64,000 nucleotides of DNA from Cerasicoccus sp. TK19100 (GTDB lineage Bacteria; Verrucomicrobiota; Verrucomicrobiia; Opitutales; Cerasicoccaceae), in contig NZ_JAPWDU010000004.1 of the NCBI RefSeq assembly GCF_027257155.1, positions 1 through 64,000 on the forward strand, in the 5' to 3' direction. The translations under genes were made by a program, and so were the position numbers. Positions 8,397 to 16,309 of the stretch are shown here, in pieces (position 1 is the first letter of the stretch; every line of letters starts with the position of its first letter). A model generated the notes under the pieces. That model did no database searches and was not told the origin of the DNA. It saw only the letters and a program-made list of their open reading frames with translations.

Positions 8397-9173
8397 CTAC
8401 TCCGGAAACTTCCGTTCGCGCACTTCACTCACATAGCGGCCCAAGGCCTCGACCGCGATTTCGCGCAGGTCGACATATTTCTTCGCAAAGCCAGGATACT
8501 TGCCAGCATTCATGCCGAGGGCATCCGAGATGACCAGCACCTGGCCGTCCACCCGTGGCCCCGCCCCGATGCCAATCGTCGGGATGCTGACCGCATCGGT
8601 AATCATGCCGGCCGCGTCTTCGTCGACCATTTCGAGCAGCAGCGAGAAAGCACCCGCGTCTTCCCAGGCCTTGGCCTCGTCGAGCAAGGCCGTGCGGCTG
8701 CCATCAGTTTTGCCAAACTTGCGATAACCGCCGAGTTGCAGCACGTCCTGTGGCTTCAGGCCGATGTGGCCCATCACGGGGATACCGGCACGCGCAATAG
8801 CAGCGCACTTTTCCGCGCGGCGGACCCCACCTTCGATCTTCACACACTCGGCCCCGGCTTGCTGGAGCATGCGCGCGCAGACATCGAGCAGGTTATCCGT
8901 GGAATGCCCCGCGACGGCAAAAGGCACGTCGCACATCAGCAGCGCATTGGGCTTGGCGCGGGCAACCGCGGCGCAATGGTGGAGCATCATATCGACGGTC
9001 ACCGGGATCGTCGAATCGAAGCCCAGCGCGGTGTTCCCCAGCGAATCGCCGACGAGAATCATGTCCGCCCCAGCCTCCCCCGCGAGTTGCGCAGTAATGA
9101 AGTCATAGGCCGTCAACATGGCGATCGGCCGCTCGCCCTTTAGCTTACGAATGGTCTGCGTGGTTGTTTTCAC
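8397..9173 (-). CDS. panB: 3-methyl-2-oxobutanoate hydroxymethyltransferase
   Basis: A 258-residue PanB. It transfers a hydroxymethyl group from methylene-tetrahydrofolate to 2-oxoisovalerate, giving ketopantoate, the first committed step to pantothenate and CoA. Family features include LTAYDFITAQLAGEAG, the metal- and substrate-binding VGDSLGN, CDVPF, and VKIEGG in a TIM barrel. Length is typical (about 260-280). The start is GTG at 9171-9173. The stop of the upstream nucleoside hydrolase lies only 8 bases away on the same strand, so the two are probably co-transcribed. panC and panD are not in the window. Confidence 0.93.
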   Translation of the reverse strand: MKTTTQTIRKLKGERPIAMLTAYDFITAQLAGEAGADMILVGDSLGNTALGFDSTIPVTVDMMLHHCAAVARAKPNALLMCDVPFAVAGHSTDNLLDVCARMLQQAGAECVKIEGGVRRAEKCAAIARAGIPVMGHIGLKPQDVLQLGGYRKFGKTDGSRTALLDEAKAWEDAGAFSLLLEMVDEDAAGMITDAVSIPTIGIGAGPRVDGQVLVISDALGMNAGKYPGFAKKYVDLREIAVEALGRYVSEVRERKFPE

Positions 9174-9181
9174 GGAACCAG

Positions 9182-10105
9182 TTAAGCCAGTTTCGCCAGC
9201 TTCGTAAACAAGTCTTTGTAAATGTAATCGCGGTCGATAGCGGTGACTTCGTGAATGGTGTGGCGGCGCGGATCAATGCTCAGGGTCAACTCCGCATTAA
9301 GGATCGGGCTAGGCATGAGGTGGCTTTTAAAACCGCCTTGGTTGACGAGCCAGCCGATCGGAGCCAGATCCCAGACCACCTTTGAGCAGCCGGGATTCTT
9401 AAGGCGCTCTTCGTAAGTCGAAAATATCTCAAAAAGGTAAGCCCCCGTCTTGCCGCAAGGCTTGGCGTAGCGCTCCATCTCGGCAATGGTCGAGGTTAAC
9501 GACTCCGCGACAAGCGCGCAGGGGAATCGCACCAGCGGCACCCCGCAGTCGAGAATATATTGCGAGGCCAGCACATCGCCCTGCATGTTAAACTCGTTCG
9601 CTGACGGCCAGTAGACGGGATGCCCACCCAACCAGAGAACCACGATCTTGCGTGCGATATCGGGCGCGGCAATCAGCGCGGCGGCAACATTGGTAATGGC
9701 CCCGATCGCGACTACATAAAGAGGCTGGTCCTCGCTGTAACTGCGGGCGAGCTCGATCATGTGATCCACAGCTTCGCTCTGCGGCGCAGTCTGCTTGTTG
9801 GCGAGCCACTCGGCGGAGCCGCGGAACGCAAACCCGCTGGCCGGCGTTTCCATAAACTCCAGCAAGCGGAGGATTTCCTCGTAGCTCTTCTCCATGCCGT
9901 CGCCGGGGCCACTGGATCGCTGGTTATGAAACGGCGCGGCGTAGATCGCCTTGACGTTCATCCGTTCGGGCGAAAGCAGTGAATAAACAAGCGCGAACTG
10001 GTCGTCGATCTCGTTGTAGGTATCGGTATCGAGCACCATGTCGACCGGGCGTTCAGGCCATTGCAGCTTGCGCAGCAGTTCCTCGGGGGTAAGCGGGAGA
10101 TTCAT
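9182..10105 (-). CDS. Nucleoside hydrolase (IUNH family)
   Basis: A 307-residue ribonucleoside N-glycosidase-like protein. The family hydrolyses the N-glycosidic bond of purine or pyrimidine nucleosides. The calcium-binding aspartate cluster appears as DTDTYNEIDDQFAL near the N-terminus; the usual motif is D-x-D-x-x-x-D-D, and here one spacing position is longer. The start is placed at the ATG at 10103-10105 (MNLPLTPEE); an ATG 19 codons upstream would run into the divergent gene's promoter. It is first in a likely operon with panB. Base preference cannot be predicted from the sequence. Confidence 0.85.
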   Translation of the reverse strand: MNLPLTPEELLRKLQWPERPVDMVLDTDTYNEIDDQFALVYSLLSPERMNVKAIYAAPFHNQRSSGPGDGMEKSYEEILRLLEFMETPASGFAFRGSAEWLANKQTAPQSEAVDHMIELARSYSEDQPLYVVAIGAITNVAAALIAAPDIARKIVVLWLGGHPVYWPSANEFNMQGDVLASQYILDCGVPLVRFPCALVAESLTSTIAEMERYAKPCGKTGAYLFEIFSTYEERLKNPGCSKVVWDLAPIGWLVNQGGFKSHLMPSPILNAELTLSIDPRRHTIHEVTAIDRDYIYKDLFTKLAKLA

Positions 10106-10191
10106 GTCAGCGAATTTATTTGCGCAGCATATTGTGCGTGTCAAATGGTAAGCGCTCGCCAAGAGTAGCCCATCGCGATATTATTGCGCCC

Positions 10192-10449
10192 ATGATTAAG
10201 ACTTTCTTTCGCTGGCTCTACCACCGCCGCCAACGCCGGGCCGCGCGGGACCGCCTGCATGGCAAGCGAAAGCTCATCCCGAAGTTTCGCCGTTTCAGCT
10301 ACAGCGCCTTCGAGCGCGCTACTTTCGGCAAGTATGACTCAGGCCGTATTAGCCGCTGGAAAGCGGCGCTGGTCTACCTGCCTCTAGCCGGCTTTGCGAT
10401 CTGGTTCATGGTGGAAAGTGCTCGCGCCGTTACGATGTTTCAGCCGTGA
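10192..10449 (+). CDS. Small basic single-pass membrane protein, unknown function
   Basis: An 85-residue protein with a very basic N-terminal half (KTFFRWLYHRRQRRAARDR) and one hydrophobic segment near the C-terminus (ALVYLPLAGFAIWFMV). Positive-inside logic would put the basic part in the cytoplasm. I do not recognise a family. It is divergent from the nucleoside hydrolase gene. An upstream in-frame ATG at 10120 would overlap that gene's promoter region, so the ATG at 10192 is preferred. Confidence 0.55.
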   Translation: MIKTFFRWLYHRRQRRAARDRLHGKRKLIPKFRRFSYSAFERATFGKYDSGRISRWKAALVYLPLAGFAIWFMVESARAVTMFQP

Positions 10450-10504
10450 AAATGGATTGAAACTAAGCTGAATATTCGCACCGAAAGATAATTACAGCAC
10501 TAAG

Positions 10505-10810
10505 TTATACAAAAGGTGTTATCCTTCTGCCACAGCAAATCTCCAGAAAATCGGCGACCTTATTTACGAGTTTAGGGTCCTGTGAAACGACATTTAGAAT
10601 TAGTGGGTGCATAGAAATAGGGTCGACATCTATGCGCTCACCCATCTGTGGCCTTTTCTCTAGCGTTAGCTCAGTCCACTCTTGGTCATCTGCAAAACTC
10701 GAATCGCCGTCGGAGTCAATATCGACTCCTTCTCCCCAAACGTGCTCTGCAACCATATAATAAGGTGGTCGGGGACCTAAGATTTCAACTTTTGCAGAGT
10801 ATTCCTGCAT
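10505..10810 (-). CDS. Hypothetical acidic protein
   Basis: A 101-residue acidic protein with no signal peptide or membrane segment. It has an Asp-rich patch near the middle (GVDIDSDGDSSFADD) and two adjacent cysteines near the C-terminus. I do not recognise the family. It sits alone in an AT-rich patch (about 10450-10900) between higher-GC genes, suggesting accessory origin. Coding is supported by the clean frame and plausible composition only. Confidence 0.45.
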   Translation of the reverse strand: MQEYSAKVEILGPRPPYYMVAEHVWGEGVDIDSDGDSSFADDQEWTELTLEKRPQMGERIDVDPISMHPLILNVVSQDPKLVNKVADFLEICCGRRITPFV

Positions 10811-10895
10811 TAGAACGAAGTCATAGTAAGCATACGCTCAGCTTAAAGACCTGCAGTCCACTGGCCTTTTGCATTTTGAATACTGAGTTTTACCT

Positions 10896-11213
10896 TTAAT
10901 TAAACGAACGCCCGCAGCCGCAAGTGGAGGCTGCGTTGGGGTTGTTAATTTCAAAGCCCTTGCCGTGCAGACCGTCATCAAAGTGGATGCGGCAGCCGTC
11001 GAGGTAGGAATAGCTGTCCGGGTCGACAAGGAACTCAATCCCCTGGTCGGCCAAGCGATGATCGTTGTCCTTGGGCGCATCGAAAGTCATCCCGTATTCA
11101 AAACCCGAGCAGCCACCTGGCTCAATGAACACGCGAAGCAGTTTGTCGGCCGCATCGGCGTCGGCTTGCAGCTTACGAATTTGGGCGGCGGCGGATTCTG
11201 TTAAATTGATCAT
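10896..11213 (-). CDS. A-type iron-sulfur carrier (IscA/ErpA/HesB family)
   Basis: A 105-residue A-type carrier that receives Fe-S clusters from a scaffold and hands them to apo-proteins. The three cluster cysteines are readable: Cys35 in GGCSGFEYG, then Cys98 and Cys100 in the C-terminal CGCGRSF. The start is set at the ATG at 11211-11213 (MINLTESAA), the normal family start; a longer frame upstream has no family similarity. It cannot be assigned to IscA or ErpA by eye. It is divergent from the Ser/Thr kinase gene. Confidence 0.92.
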   Translation of the reverse strand: MINLTESAAAQIRKLQADADAADKLLRVFIEPGGCSGFEYGMTFDAPKDNDHRLADQGIEFLVDPDSYSYLDGCRIHFDDGLHGKGFEINNPNAASTCGCGRSFN

Positions 11214-11340
11214 CCAAAAAATGTGACTAATTGCCGCCGCAATGTCAAACGTGGAGCGGATTCTCAGCGCTGAGCAAGAAACGTGCACATTTCGATATTT
11301 CCGCTTGATTGAAACGCTTCGTCGTTTATCTTGCCCAACA

Positions 11341-12309
11341 GTGGAACGGTTAAAACACCTCTTCAACGAAATACACTACGAGCTAACCCGGAAGATCGCC
11401 GAAGGCGGTATGGGCGTGGTGTATGAAGGCCGACAACATGGCAGCGACGAGTTTTGCAAAGTTGTCGCCATTAAGCTCATTCGTGAGGAGTTTTCGGTGT
11501 TCGACGAGTTTCGCAGTAACTTCATCGGCGAAGCCCGTCTGGTCGCTGACCTTATCCACACCAACATCGTCCAGACCTATCATCTGGGCGCTCTAGGTGA
11601 CCAGTATTTCATGGTGATGGAATATGTAAACGGCCTCAACACCGAGGAGTTTATTAACCATCATATTGAGACCAATCAGCTAATCCCCGTCGATCTGGCG
11701 GTGTTCATCGTCTCCCGTGTGGCCCGCGGCCTCGCCTACGCGCACAACAAGCGCGACGTCCATGGCCGCCCCGTGGGCATTGTCCACCGCGACGTCGGCC
11801 CGAAGAACATCATGCTCGCTTATGAAGGCGACGTGAAGTTGACCGACTTCGGCATCGCGAAGGCGCTCGACCTGATGTATAACGAGGAAGGCGAAGTCAT
11901 TGCCGGTAAGGACGAATACCTCTCCCCCGAGCAAGCACGCAAGGAAGTCACCGACGCACGCGCCGATATTTTCCCTTGCGGCATCGTCCTCTCCGAGCTG
12001 CTGCTGGGCTACAACATTTTCGAAGGCGAAGACTCCGAAACCACCCGTGAGCGCATCCTTACGCTGGACCTGCCGGACTTCCGCCGCATGCGCGACGGCG
12101 TCGATGACAAGCTGAACGACATCCTGTATCGCACCCTCGCCCGTAATCGCGAGGATCGCTACCAGTCTGCCACCGAGCTACTCACCGCGCTCGAAGTTTA
12201 CCTTTACAGTGACGGCTACGGGCCGACCAATGAGAAACTCGCCCTCTACTTGCAAGACCTCTTCGGTCCCGAGGGCGATTCCGCCGCCGAACGTCACGCA
12301 CAACGCTAA
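11341..12309 (+). CDS. Eukaryotic-like serine/threonine protein kinase
   Basis: A Hanks-type kinase of about 322 residues. It has the Gly-rich loop [10 protein letters not shown], Lys45 in VAIKLI, helix-C Glu64, catalytic loop HRDVGPKN (His149 to Asn156), DFG at 169-171, and SPEQ in place of APE. The usual catalytic-loop Lys (HRDLKPEN) is Gly here; HRDV(S/G)P variants also occur in myxobacterial kinases, so it may still be active. There is no transmembrane segment, so it is cytoplasmic. The start is probably GTG at 11341; an ATG at 11242 would add 33 atypical residues and leave only 28 bases to the divergent gene. rpoN begins 57 bases downstream. Confidence 0.88.
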   Translation: MERLKHLFNEIHYELTRKIAEGGMGVVYEGRQHGSDEFCKVVAIKLIREEFSVFDEFRSNFIGEARLVADLIHTNIVQTYHLGALGDQYFMVMEYVNGLNTEEFINHHIETNQLIPVDLAVFIVSRVARGLAYAHNKRDVHGRPVGIVHRDVGPKNIMLAYEGDVKLTDFGIAKALDLMYNEEGEVIAGKDEYLSPEQARKEVTDARADIFPCGIVLSELLLGYNIFEGEDSETTRERILTLDLPDFRRMRDGVDDKLNDILYRTLARNREDRYQSATELLTALEVYLYSDGYGPTNEKLALYLQDLFGPEGDSAAERHAQR

Positions 12310-12366
12310 CCACACCGTAACGCGCACCTAAATACCCCGACGTGAGCGCATATTTTCCAGTAATCC

Positions 12367-13821
12367 ATGGCACATCAGGGACTTCAACAGGTTCAGAAGC
12401 AGACGCAGTCGCTTGTTCTAGCGCCGCAGCTGCGTCAGTCCCTTAAGATTTTACAGGCAGCTACGCTCGAGCTGCGCAACTCCATCTTGGAGGAACTCCA
12501 GCAAAACCCGACGCTCGAAGAGCTGCCCGTGGATGGCATCAGCATTGAGCAGCAAGCCAGCGAGGACAAGGAGACCAACGACAGCGAGCCCGCCAGCACC
12601 GACGAAATGCAGCTCAGCGAGGAGGACTACTCCAAGCTCAGCCAGCTCGACGAGGATTACCGCGAATACTACACGCAGGAGGCCTCGAACTCGCAGTTTA
12701 CCAGTGAGGACGCCCAACGCCGCCAGCACTTTTTCGACTCGCTCGTCAGCGAAACATCCCTGCAGGAGCACCTCCTTCGCCAAGCCGACCTCTGCGACCT
12801 AACCCCGCAGCAAAAGGAAGGCGTCGACTACTTGATCGGCAGCCTGGACGACCGCGGTTTTCTCACCATCAGCCTCTCCGACGCCGCGCTGATGACCCAG
12901 CTCCCCCTCGGCGAAATGCAAAAAGCCGCCGACGTGCTGAAGTCACTCGACCCGCCCGGCATCGGTGCCAAGGATTTGCAGGATTGTCTCCTCACCCAAC
13001 TCAAGCTGACCGAGCGCGACGACACCCTCGCCGCGGAAATCATTCGCGACCACTACGAGCTCCTCCTGCGCCACCGCATCCCGGACATCGCGCGCAAGAC
13101 CAGCTCGAAGATCGAGGAAGTGCAGTTCGCTATTGAGGAAATTGCCACGCTCGACCCGGCCCCCGGCAGTAAGTTCAGCGACGACAACAACCGCATCGTC
13201 GTGCCCGACGTCACCGTCGAAAAAAGCGACGACACCTGGCAGATCATCCTCAACAACGACTACATCCCGCGCCTGCGCATCAGCCCCGCCTACAAGGAGA
13301 TGATTGCCACCGGGAAAATCATCGGCAAAGACAAGGAATACATCCGCGAAAAGATCCGCGCCGGCCGCTTCCTGATGAACTCCATCGAGCAGCGCCAGCA
13401 GACCATCGAGCGCATCACCGAAGAGATCTTGAAGTTCCAGTTGGACTTTTTCGAATACGGCGTTTCCAAGCTGCGCCCGCTCACCATGAACCAGATCGCG
13501 CAAACCGTCGGCGTCCACGAAACGACCGTCAGCCGCGCCATCGCCAACAAGTTCATCGAGACGCCGCACGGCGTGTTTGAGTTCAAGTATTTCTTCACGC
13601 CCGGCTATCAGGGCAAGGACGGCCAGGCCGTCTCGAACAAGTCCATCAAGGACCGCATTGCGAACATCATCAGCAACGAAAACCCCGCCAAGCCGCTCAG
13701 CGACCAGGAGGTGGTAAAAATCCTTGCCCAGGACGATGTAAAAATCGCCCGCCGCACCGTCGCCAAATACCGCGAAGAGCTCGGCATCCTGCCCACGAAT
13801 TTACGCCGCCGGTTTCAGTAG
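12367..13821 (+). CDS. rpoN: RNA polymerase sigma-54 factor
   Basis: A 484-residue sigma-54. Region I is glutamine- and leucine-rich (residues 5-53, with LAPQLRQSLKILQ). An acidic region II follows, then the core-binding domain and a HTH near 380-395 (MNQIAQTVGVHETTVSRA). The RpoN box ARRTVAKYRE lies near 462-471. Length and domain order are normal. It directs RNA polymerase to -24/-12 promoters with AAA+ activators; none of those activators is in this window. The short gap from the Ser/Thr kinase gene suggests a shared transcript. Confidence 0.96.
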   Translation: MAHQGLQQVQKQTQSLVLAPQLRQSLKILQAATLELRNSILEELQQNPTLEELPVDGISIEQQASEDKETNDSEPASTDEMQLSEEDYSKLSQLDEDYREYYTQEASNSQFTSEDAQRRQHFFDSLVSETSLQEHLLRQADLCDLTPQQKEGVDYLIGSLDDRGFLTISLSDAALMTQLPLGEMQKAADVLKSLDPPGIGAKDLQDCLLTQLKLTERDDTLAAEIIRDHYELLLRHRIPDIARKTSSKIEEVQFAIEEIATLDPAPGSKFSDDNNRIVVPDVTVEKSDDTWQIILNNDYIPRLRISPAYKEMIATGKIIGKDKEYIREKIRAGRFLMNSIEQRQQTIERITEEILKFQLDFFEYGVSKLRPLTMNQIAQTVGVHETTVSRAIANKFIETPHGVFEFKYFFTPGYQGKDGQAVSNKSIKDRIANIISNENPAKPLSDQEVVKILAQDDVKIARRTVAKYREELGILPTNLRRRFQ

Positions 13822-13848
13822 GACCGGGGGTGGGACTTCTCAATAGCC

Positions 13849-14247
13849 TTACCCCACTCGAAAGTTTTTCAGCGGAAAGACTTTGGCGATAAAGGAATAG
13901 TCCCGATCCTTCTCCAAGATCGTAAGATCATATTCGAGCGCCAACGCGGCGATCAAACAGTCTATGATGCTTCGAATCGTGAGCCCCTGCTTCCGGCAAG
14001 TATCGTAAATTTCCGCCGCTTGAATATGCGTATCGAAAGTTGGGCTAATCAGAATAAAGTGACTGAGCTCCTTGATAACTTTCGCCCGGTCTTTCTTGGC
14101 TTTCACTCCCGTCAGAATTTCCTGAACAATGATCCCCGTGATGAAGACGTCCACCTCATCGGCAAGGAGCGCTTCCAGTGTCGCGACTTCTTTGGTTTCT
14201 CGCCCTTGCAGGAAATCGATCCAGACAGTGGTGTCGACGATGACCAT
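13849..14247 (-). CDS. vapC: VapC-type PIN-domain toxin
   Basis: A 132-residue PIN-domain ribonuclease. The acidic metal-binding residues are in place: Asp5 (VIVDTTVWIDF), Glu43 (VQEILTG), Asp96 (SIIDCLIAALAL) and Asp114 (LEKDRDY). VapC toxins cleave tRNA or rRNA and stop translation. It follows the antitoxin gene with a two-base gap. It converges with rpoN 27 bases away. Confidence 0.88.
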   Translation of the reverse strand: MVIVDTTVWIDFLQGRETKEVATLEALLADEVDVFITGIIVQEILTGVKAKKDRAKVIKELSHFILISPTFDTHIQAAEIYDTCRKQGLTIRSIIDCLIAALALEYDLTILEKDRDYSFIAKVFPLKNFRVG

Positions 14248-14249
14248 GC

Positions 14250-14450
14250 CTAGGTTCGCTTCGCCCGCAATGAGTCGAGATCGCCTTCCCAGCCGACCTT
14301 GCCCTTGAGCTTAAGAATGCTCTTTTGCTCCTTACGGCGAACCAATTCCCGCAAGGCATAATCAATCAAACCCTTTTGAGTATCAATTCCGGTGAGCCGC
14401 ATCCCCTTCCCAACGAGCTTTTCGTCGAGTACTATATTCGTTCGCTTCAT
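14250..14450 (-). CDS. vapB: VapB-type antitoxin
   Basis: A 66-residue antitoxin: MKRTNIVLDEKLV is a ribbon-helix-helix start, then GIDTQKGLIDYALREL, then a basic C-terminal tail (KLKGKVGWEGDLD) that would bind the toxin groove. This matches VapB antitoxins of the PF09957 type. The start is the ATG at 14448-14450; a strong promoter ends six bases upstream of it, which excludes the two further-upstream in-frame ATGs. It is expected to repress its own operon together with VapC. Confidence 0.85.
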   Translation of the reverse strand: MKRTNIVLDEKLVGKGMRLTGIDTQKGLIDYALRELVRRKEQKSILKLKGKVGWEGDLDSLRAKRT

Positions 14451-14485
14451 ACACATACAATAGCACAAACGTGTGTATCTGTCAA
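14449..14485 (-). promoter_or_regulatory. vapBC promoter with overlapping operator
   Basis: Read on the minus strand: TTGACA (14485-14480), a 17-base spacer, and TATTGT (14462-14457), a near-ideal sigma-70 promoter. A 7-bp perfect inverted repeat, ATACACA / TGTGTAT (14472-14478 and 14449-14455), brackets the -10 box, as expected for VapBC autorepression. The -10 box ends six bases before the vapB ATG, so the transcript would start at or next to the start codon. Confidence 0.7.
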
Positions 14486-14665
14486 TGCATTCTCTAGAAC
14501 TGGGAAGACGTTAGGCTCACCCGCCTCCCTCGCCACATACCGCGAATACTCCGCATCCTACAAACTAATTCATGCTGTGTTTCTAATTTTGTTTTTGCGG
14601 AAGGAAGCTAGCATCATGAAATCGGTACCCCTTCATATTCATAAAAATCTGTTTTAGGTCAGACA

Positions 14666-15064
14666 TCATTGAATAGTAACCTTGATGCCATAAAATATAA
14701 CAGGTACAATTAAAGCCAGAATAACTCTGAGTGTGAATTTAATACCAGATAAATGGAGATTAGTTTTCTGCAATTCTTCCAAAATACGACTTTCCGCATA
14801 TTGATTCGTTACAACATCATTTTCTGGAATATCACTAGTATCTGAGAATTTCAGCTCAGATAACCCTCCTTCGCCAGCATCATGAATCGGTGTTGCCTGA
14901 CCTAGAAAATATGTTTTATCACCATCAACATGGTAGAAATCACATGATAAAAATCTACCATATTTCCGTTCTATAATAGTCAATGCTTGTTCTCTTGATT
15001 TTGCAGTTACTTTTTCTTCAGTTTCAGATCCGTCCAACAAAGTCAGGTCGCAAAGAATAATCAT
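14666..15064 (-). CDS. Hypothetical protein with C-terminal membrane anchor
   Basis: A 132-residue protein. The N-terminal part is soluble, and the last about 22 residues (LRVILALIVPVIFYGIKV) form one membrane segment, so it looks like a tail-anchored protein. I do not recognise the family. The gene lies in an AT-rich stretch (about 14470-15130) beside the VapBC pair, unlike the GC-rich flanks, which suggests transfer. Confidence 0.55.
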   Translation of the reverse strand: MIILCDLTLLDGSETEEKVTAKSREQALTIIERKYGRFLSCDFYHVDGDKTYFLGQATPIHDAGEGGLSELKFSDTSDIPENDVVTNQYAESRILEELQKTNLHLSGIKFTLRVILALIVPVIFYGIKVTIQ

Positions 15065-15427
15065 ATGATTAAACCACTAGAACAGTATCAAAATTTGTCA
15101 ATTCGATCCTACCAGTAAAAACAATATCAACCATTAACATTTATAAGACATCCTTCCATAGCCAAGCATGATTCGGACCTGGCCTTTTATGTGATTCTGA
15201 CCAACCCCCTGCTGTCTGCGCAAAGAAGTGTCGCCGACGCTATAGATTACAATTGGCGATACTTAACGAGCCTTGGAGGCTTCTGGTGGGCCGACTTTTC
15301 ATGCTGAAAGTATGTCGAAAACCCCCGTTGAGGGCAAGAGCGGAAACGATGCTTTAGGAAATAACTGTTGGGGCATTGAACCTTAAAAGGTGGAGTCCGG
15401 CACCCCGACCGGGCTTGCGGTTGGCCG
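15065..15427. other. Non-coding stretch with several hairpins
   Basis: No convincing gene is seen; an 80-codon open frame on the minus strand has no family features. The first about 110 bases are AT-rich. From 15226 there are stacked short hairpins: a 10-bp stem at 15226-15235 / 15255-15264 with one G-T pair, then AGCCT / AGGCT just after. It could be a structured RNA or a decayed element. Confidence 0.3.
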
Positions 15428-16297
15428 CTATTCAGCGGAGAACAGATGCTGGTATTGAGGCGGAATTTCACCATGGCGGAAGCCGCCACTACCGAGAGTA
15501 TAACTTTTACGCATTACGCTGTAGCCCCATCCTGCTGACTCCTTTTCCCCTTGAAGATAGAATTTTCGAAAGGTGATCGTGCGATCGACGCCCCAGCGCT
15601 CACGAAACGCTTCTTCGGTGACGTTCGGTAGCATGATGTTGGCCGCCTCCTCCCCCACCGCAGCCCGTAAATCGACGCGCAGGCGAGCCAGCGCGGTCTC
15701 GATCAGCTCGGGGTTCGCCGTGACTTTGACCGTGAAGTTTTTCGGTGTCTCTTCAACCACCTCATAATGCTCCACCTCGTAAGTGCGAATCTGCGTCCAG
15801 AGGTTATCCAGCGCGGTTTCGATGCCCTGCTTCTGCTGGTCATCGAAGTTAAAGAACACCTGCGACATGACCCCCAACGCCAGCTCTTTATCGAGCCCAA
15901 TACAGTCGCGGATTGGCTCGAGCATTGCGTTGTGCTTGACCTGCAACTGATGACGCTGAGTCAGCTCTTCCATCGCTTCTCCTTCGAAGCTCTTCGTGCT
16001 CGTACCGGGAGGCTCCCTGAGCATCAAGGCCTCGCGACGCTGCAAATCATCGCACTCGACTTGCAGTAGGTCCCGCCGTTCCTCCGCCGCAGCTAATAGA
16101 CCGCGCGCCTCCGCCAACTCGGCTGCGAGCGCTTGGCTGTTGGCATCCTTGGGCAGCGCAGCGCGCGCTGTCGACGACTCAGTCGCTACGCTTGTTGGCG
16201 ACTTCTCCGCTGCGGTGTTCCACAGTGAGCCCACCAACTTGCCAGCCATCAAACCGATCAGCAAACACAAGGCACCCGTTATCAGAAGTTGTTTCAT
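15428..16297 (-). CDS. Membrane-anchored coiled-coil protein, unknown function (paralog B)
   Basis: A 289-residue protein with an N-terminal membrane segment (KQLLITGALCLLIGLMAGKLV), an Ala/Glu/Arg-rich coiled coil (about 50-115) and a C-terminal globular part ending PPQYQHLFSAE. It is a clear paralog of the next gene upstream: both have EALMLREPPG / EAMFLAVPPG, D-x-Q-x-KQGxExALDxLW, FRERWG-x-x-RTITF and a Y-Q-H-L-F end. No enzyme motif is visible. The two genes are 12 bases apart on the same strand. The protein is probably anchored in the inner membrane facing the periplasm. Confidence 0.75.
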   Translation of the reverse strand: MKQLLITGALCLLIGLMAGKLVGSLWNTAAEKSPTSVATESSTARAALPKDANSQALAAELAEARGLLAAAEERRDLLQVECDDLQRREALMLREPPGTSTKSFEGEAMEELTQRHQLQVKHNAMLEPIRDCIGLDKELALGVMSQVFFNFDDQQKQGIETALDNLWTQIRTYEVEHYEVVEETPKNFTVKVTANPELIETALARLRVDLRAAVGEEAANIMLPNVTEEAFRERWGVDRTITFRKFYLQGEKESAGWGYSVMRKSYTLGSGGFRHGEIPPQYQHLFSAE

Positions 16298-16309
16298 GCT
16301 AGCGTTCGA

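Noticed and set aside
15247-15489. An 80-codon open frame on the minus strand
   Set aside because: It overlaps the end of the paralog B gene, has no family features and a composition unlike its neighbours.
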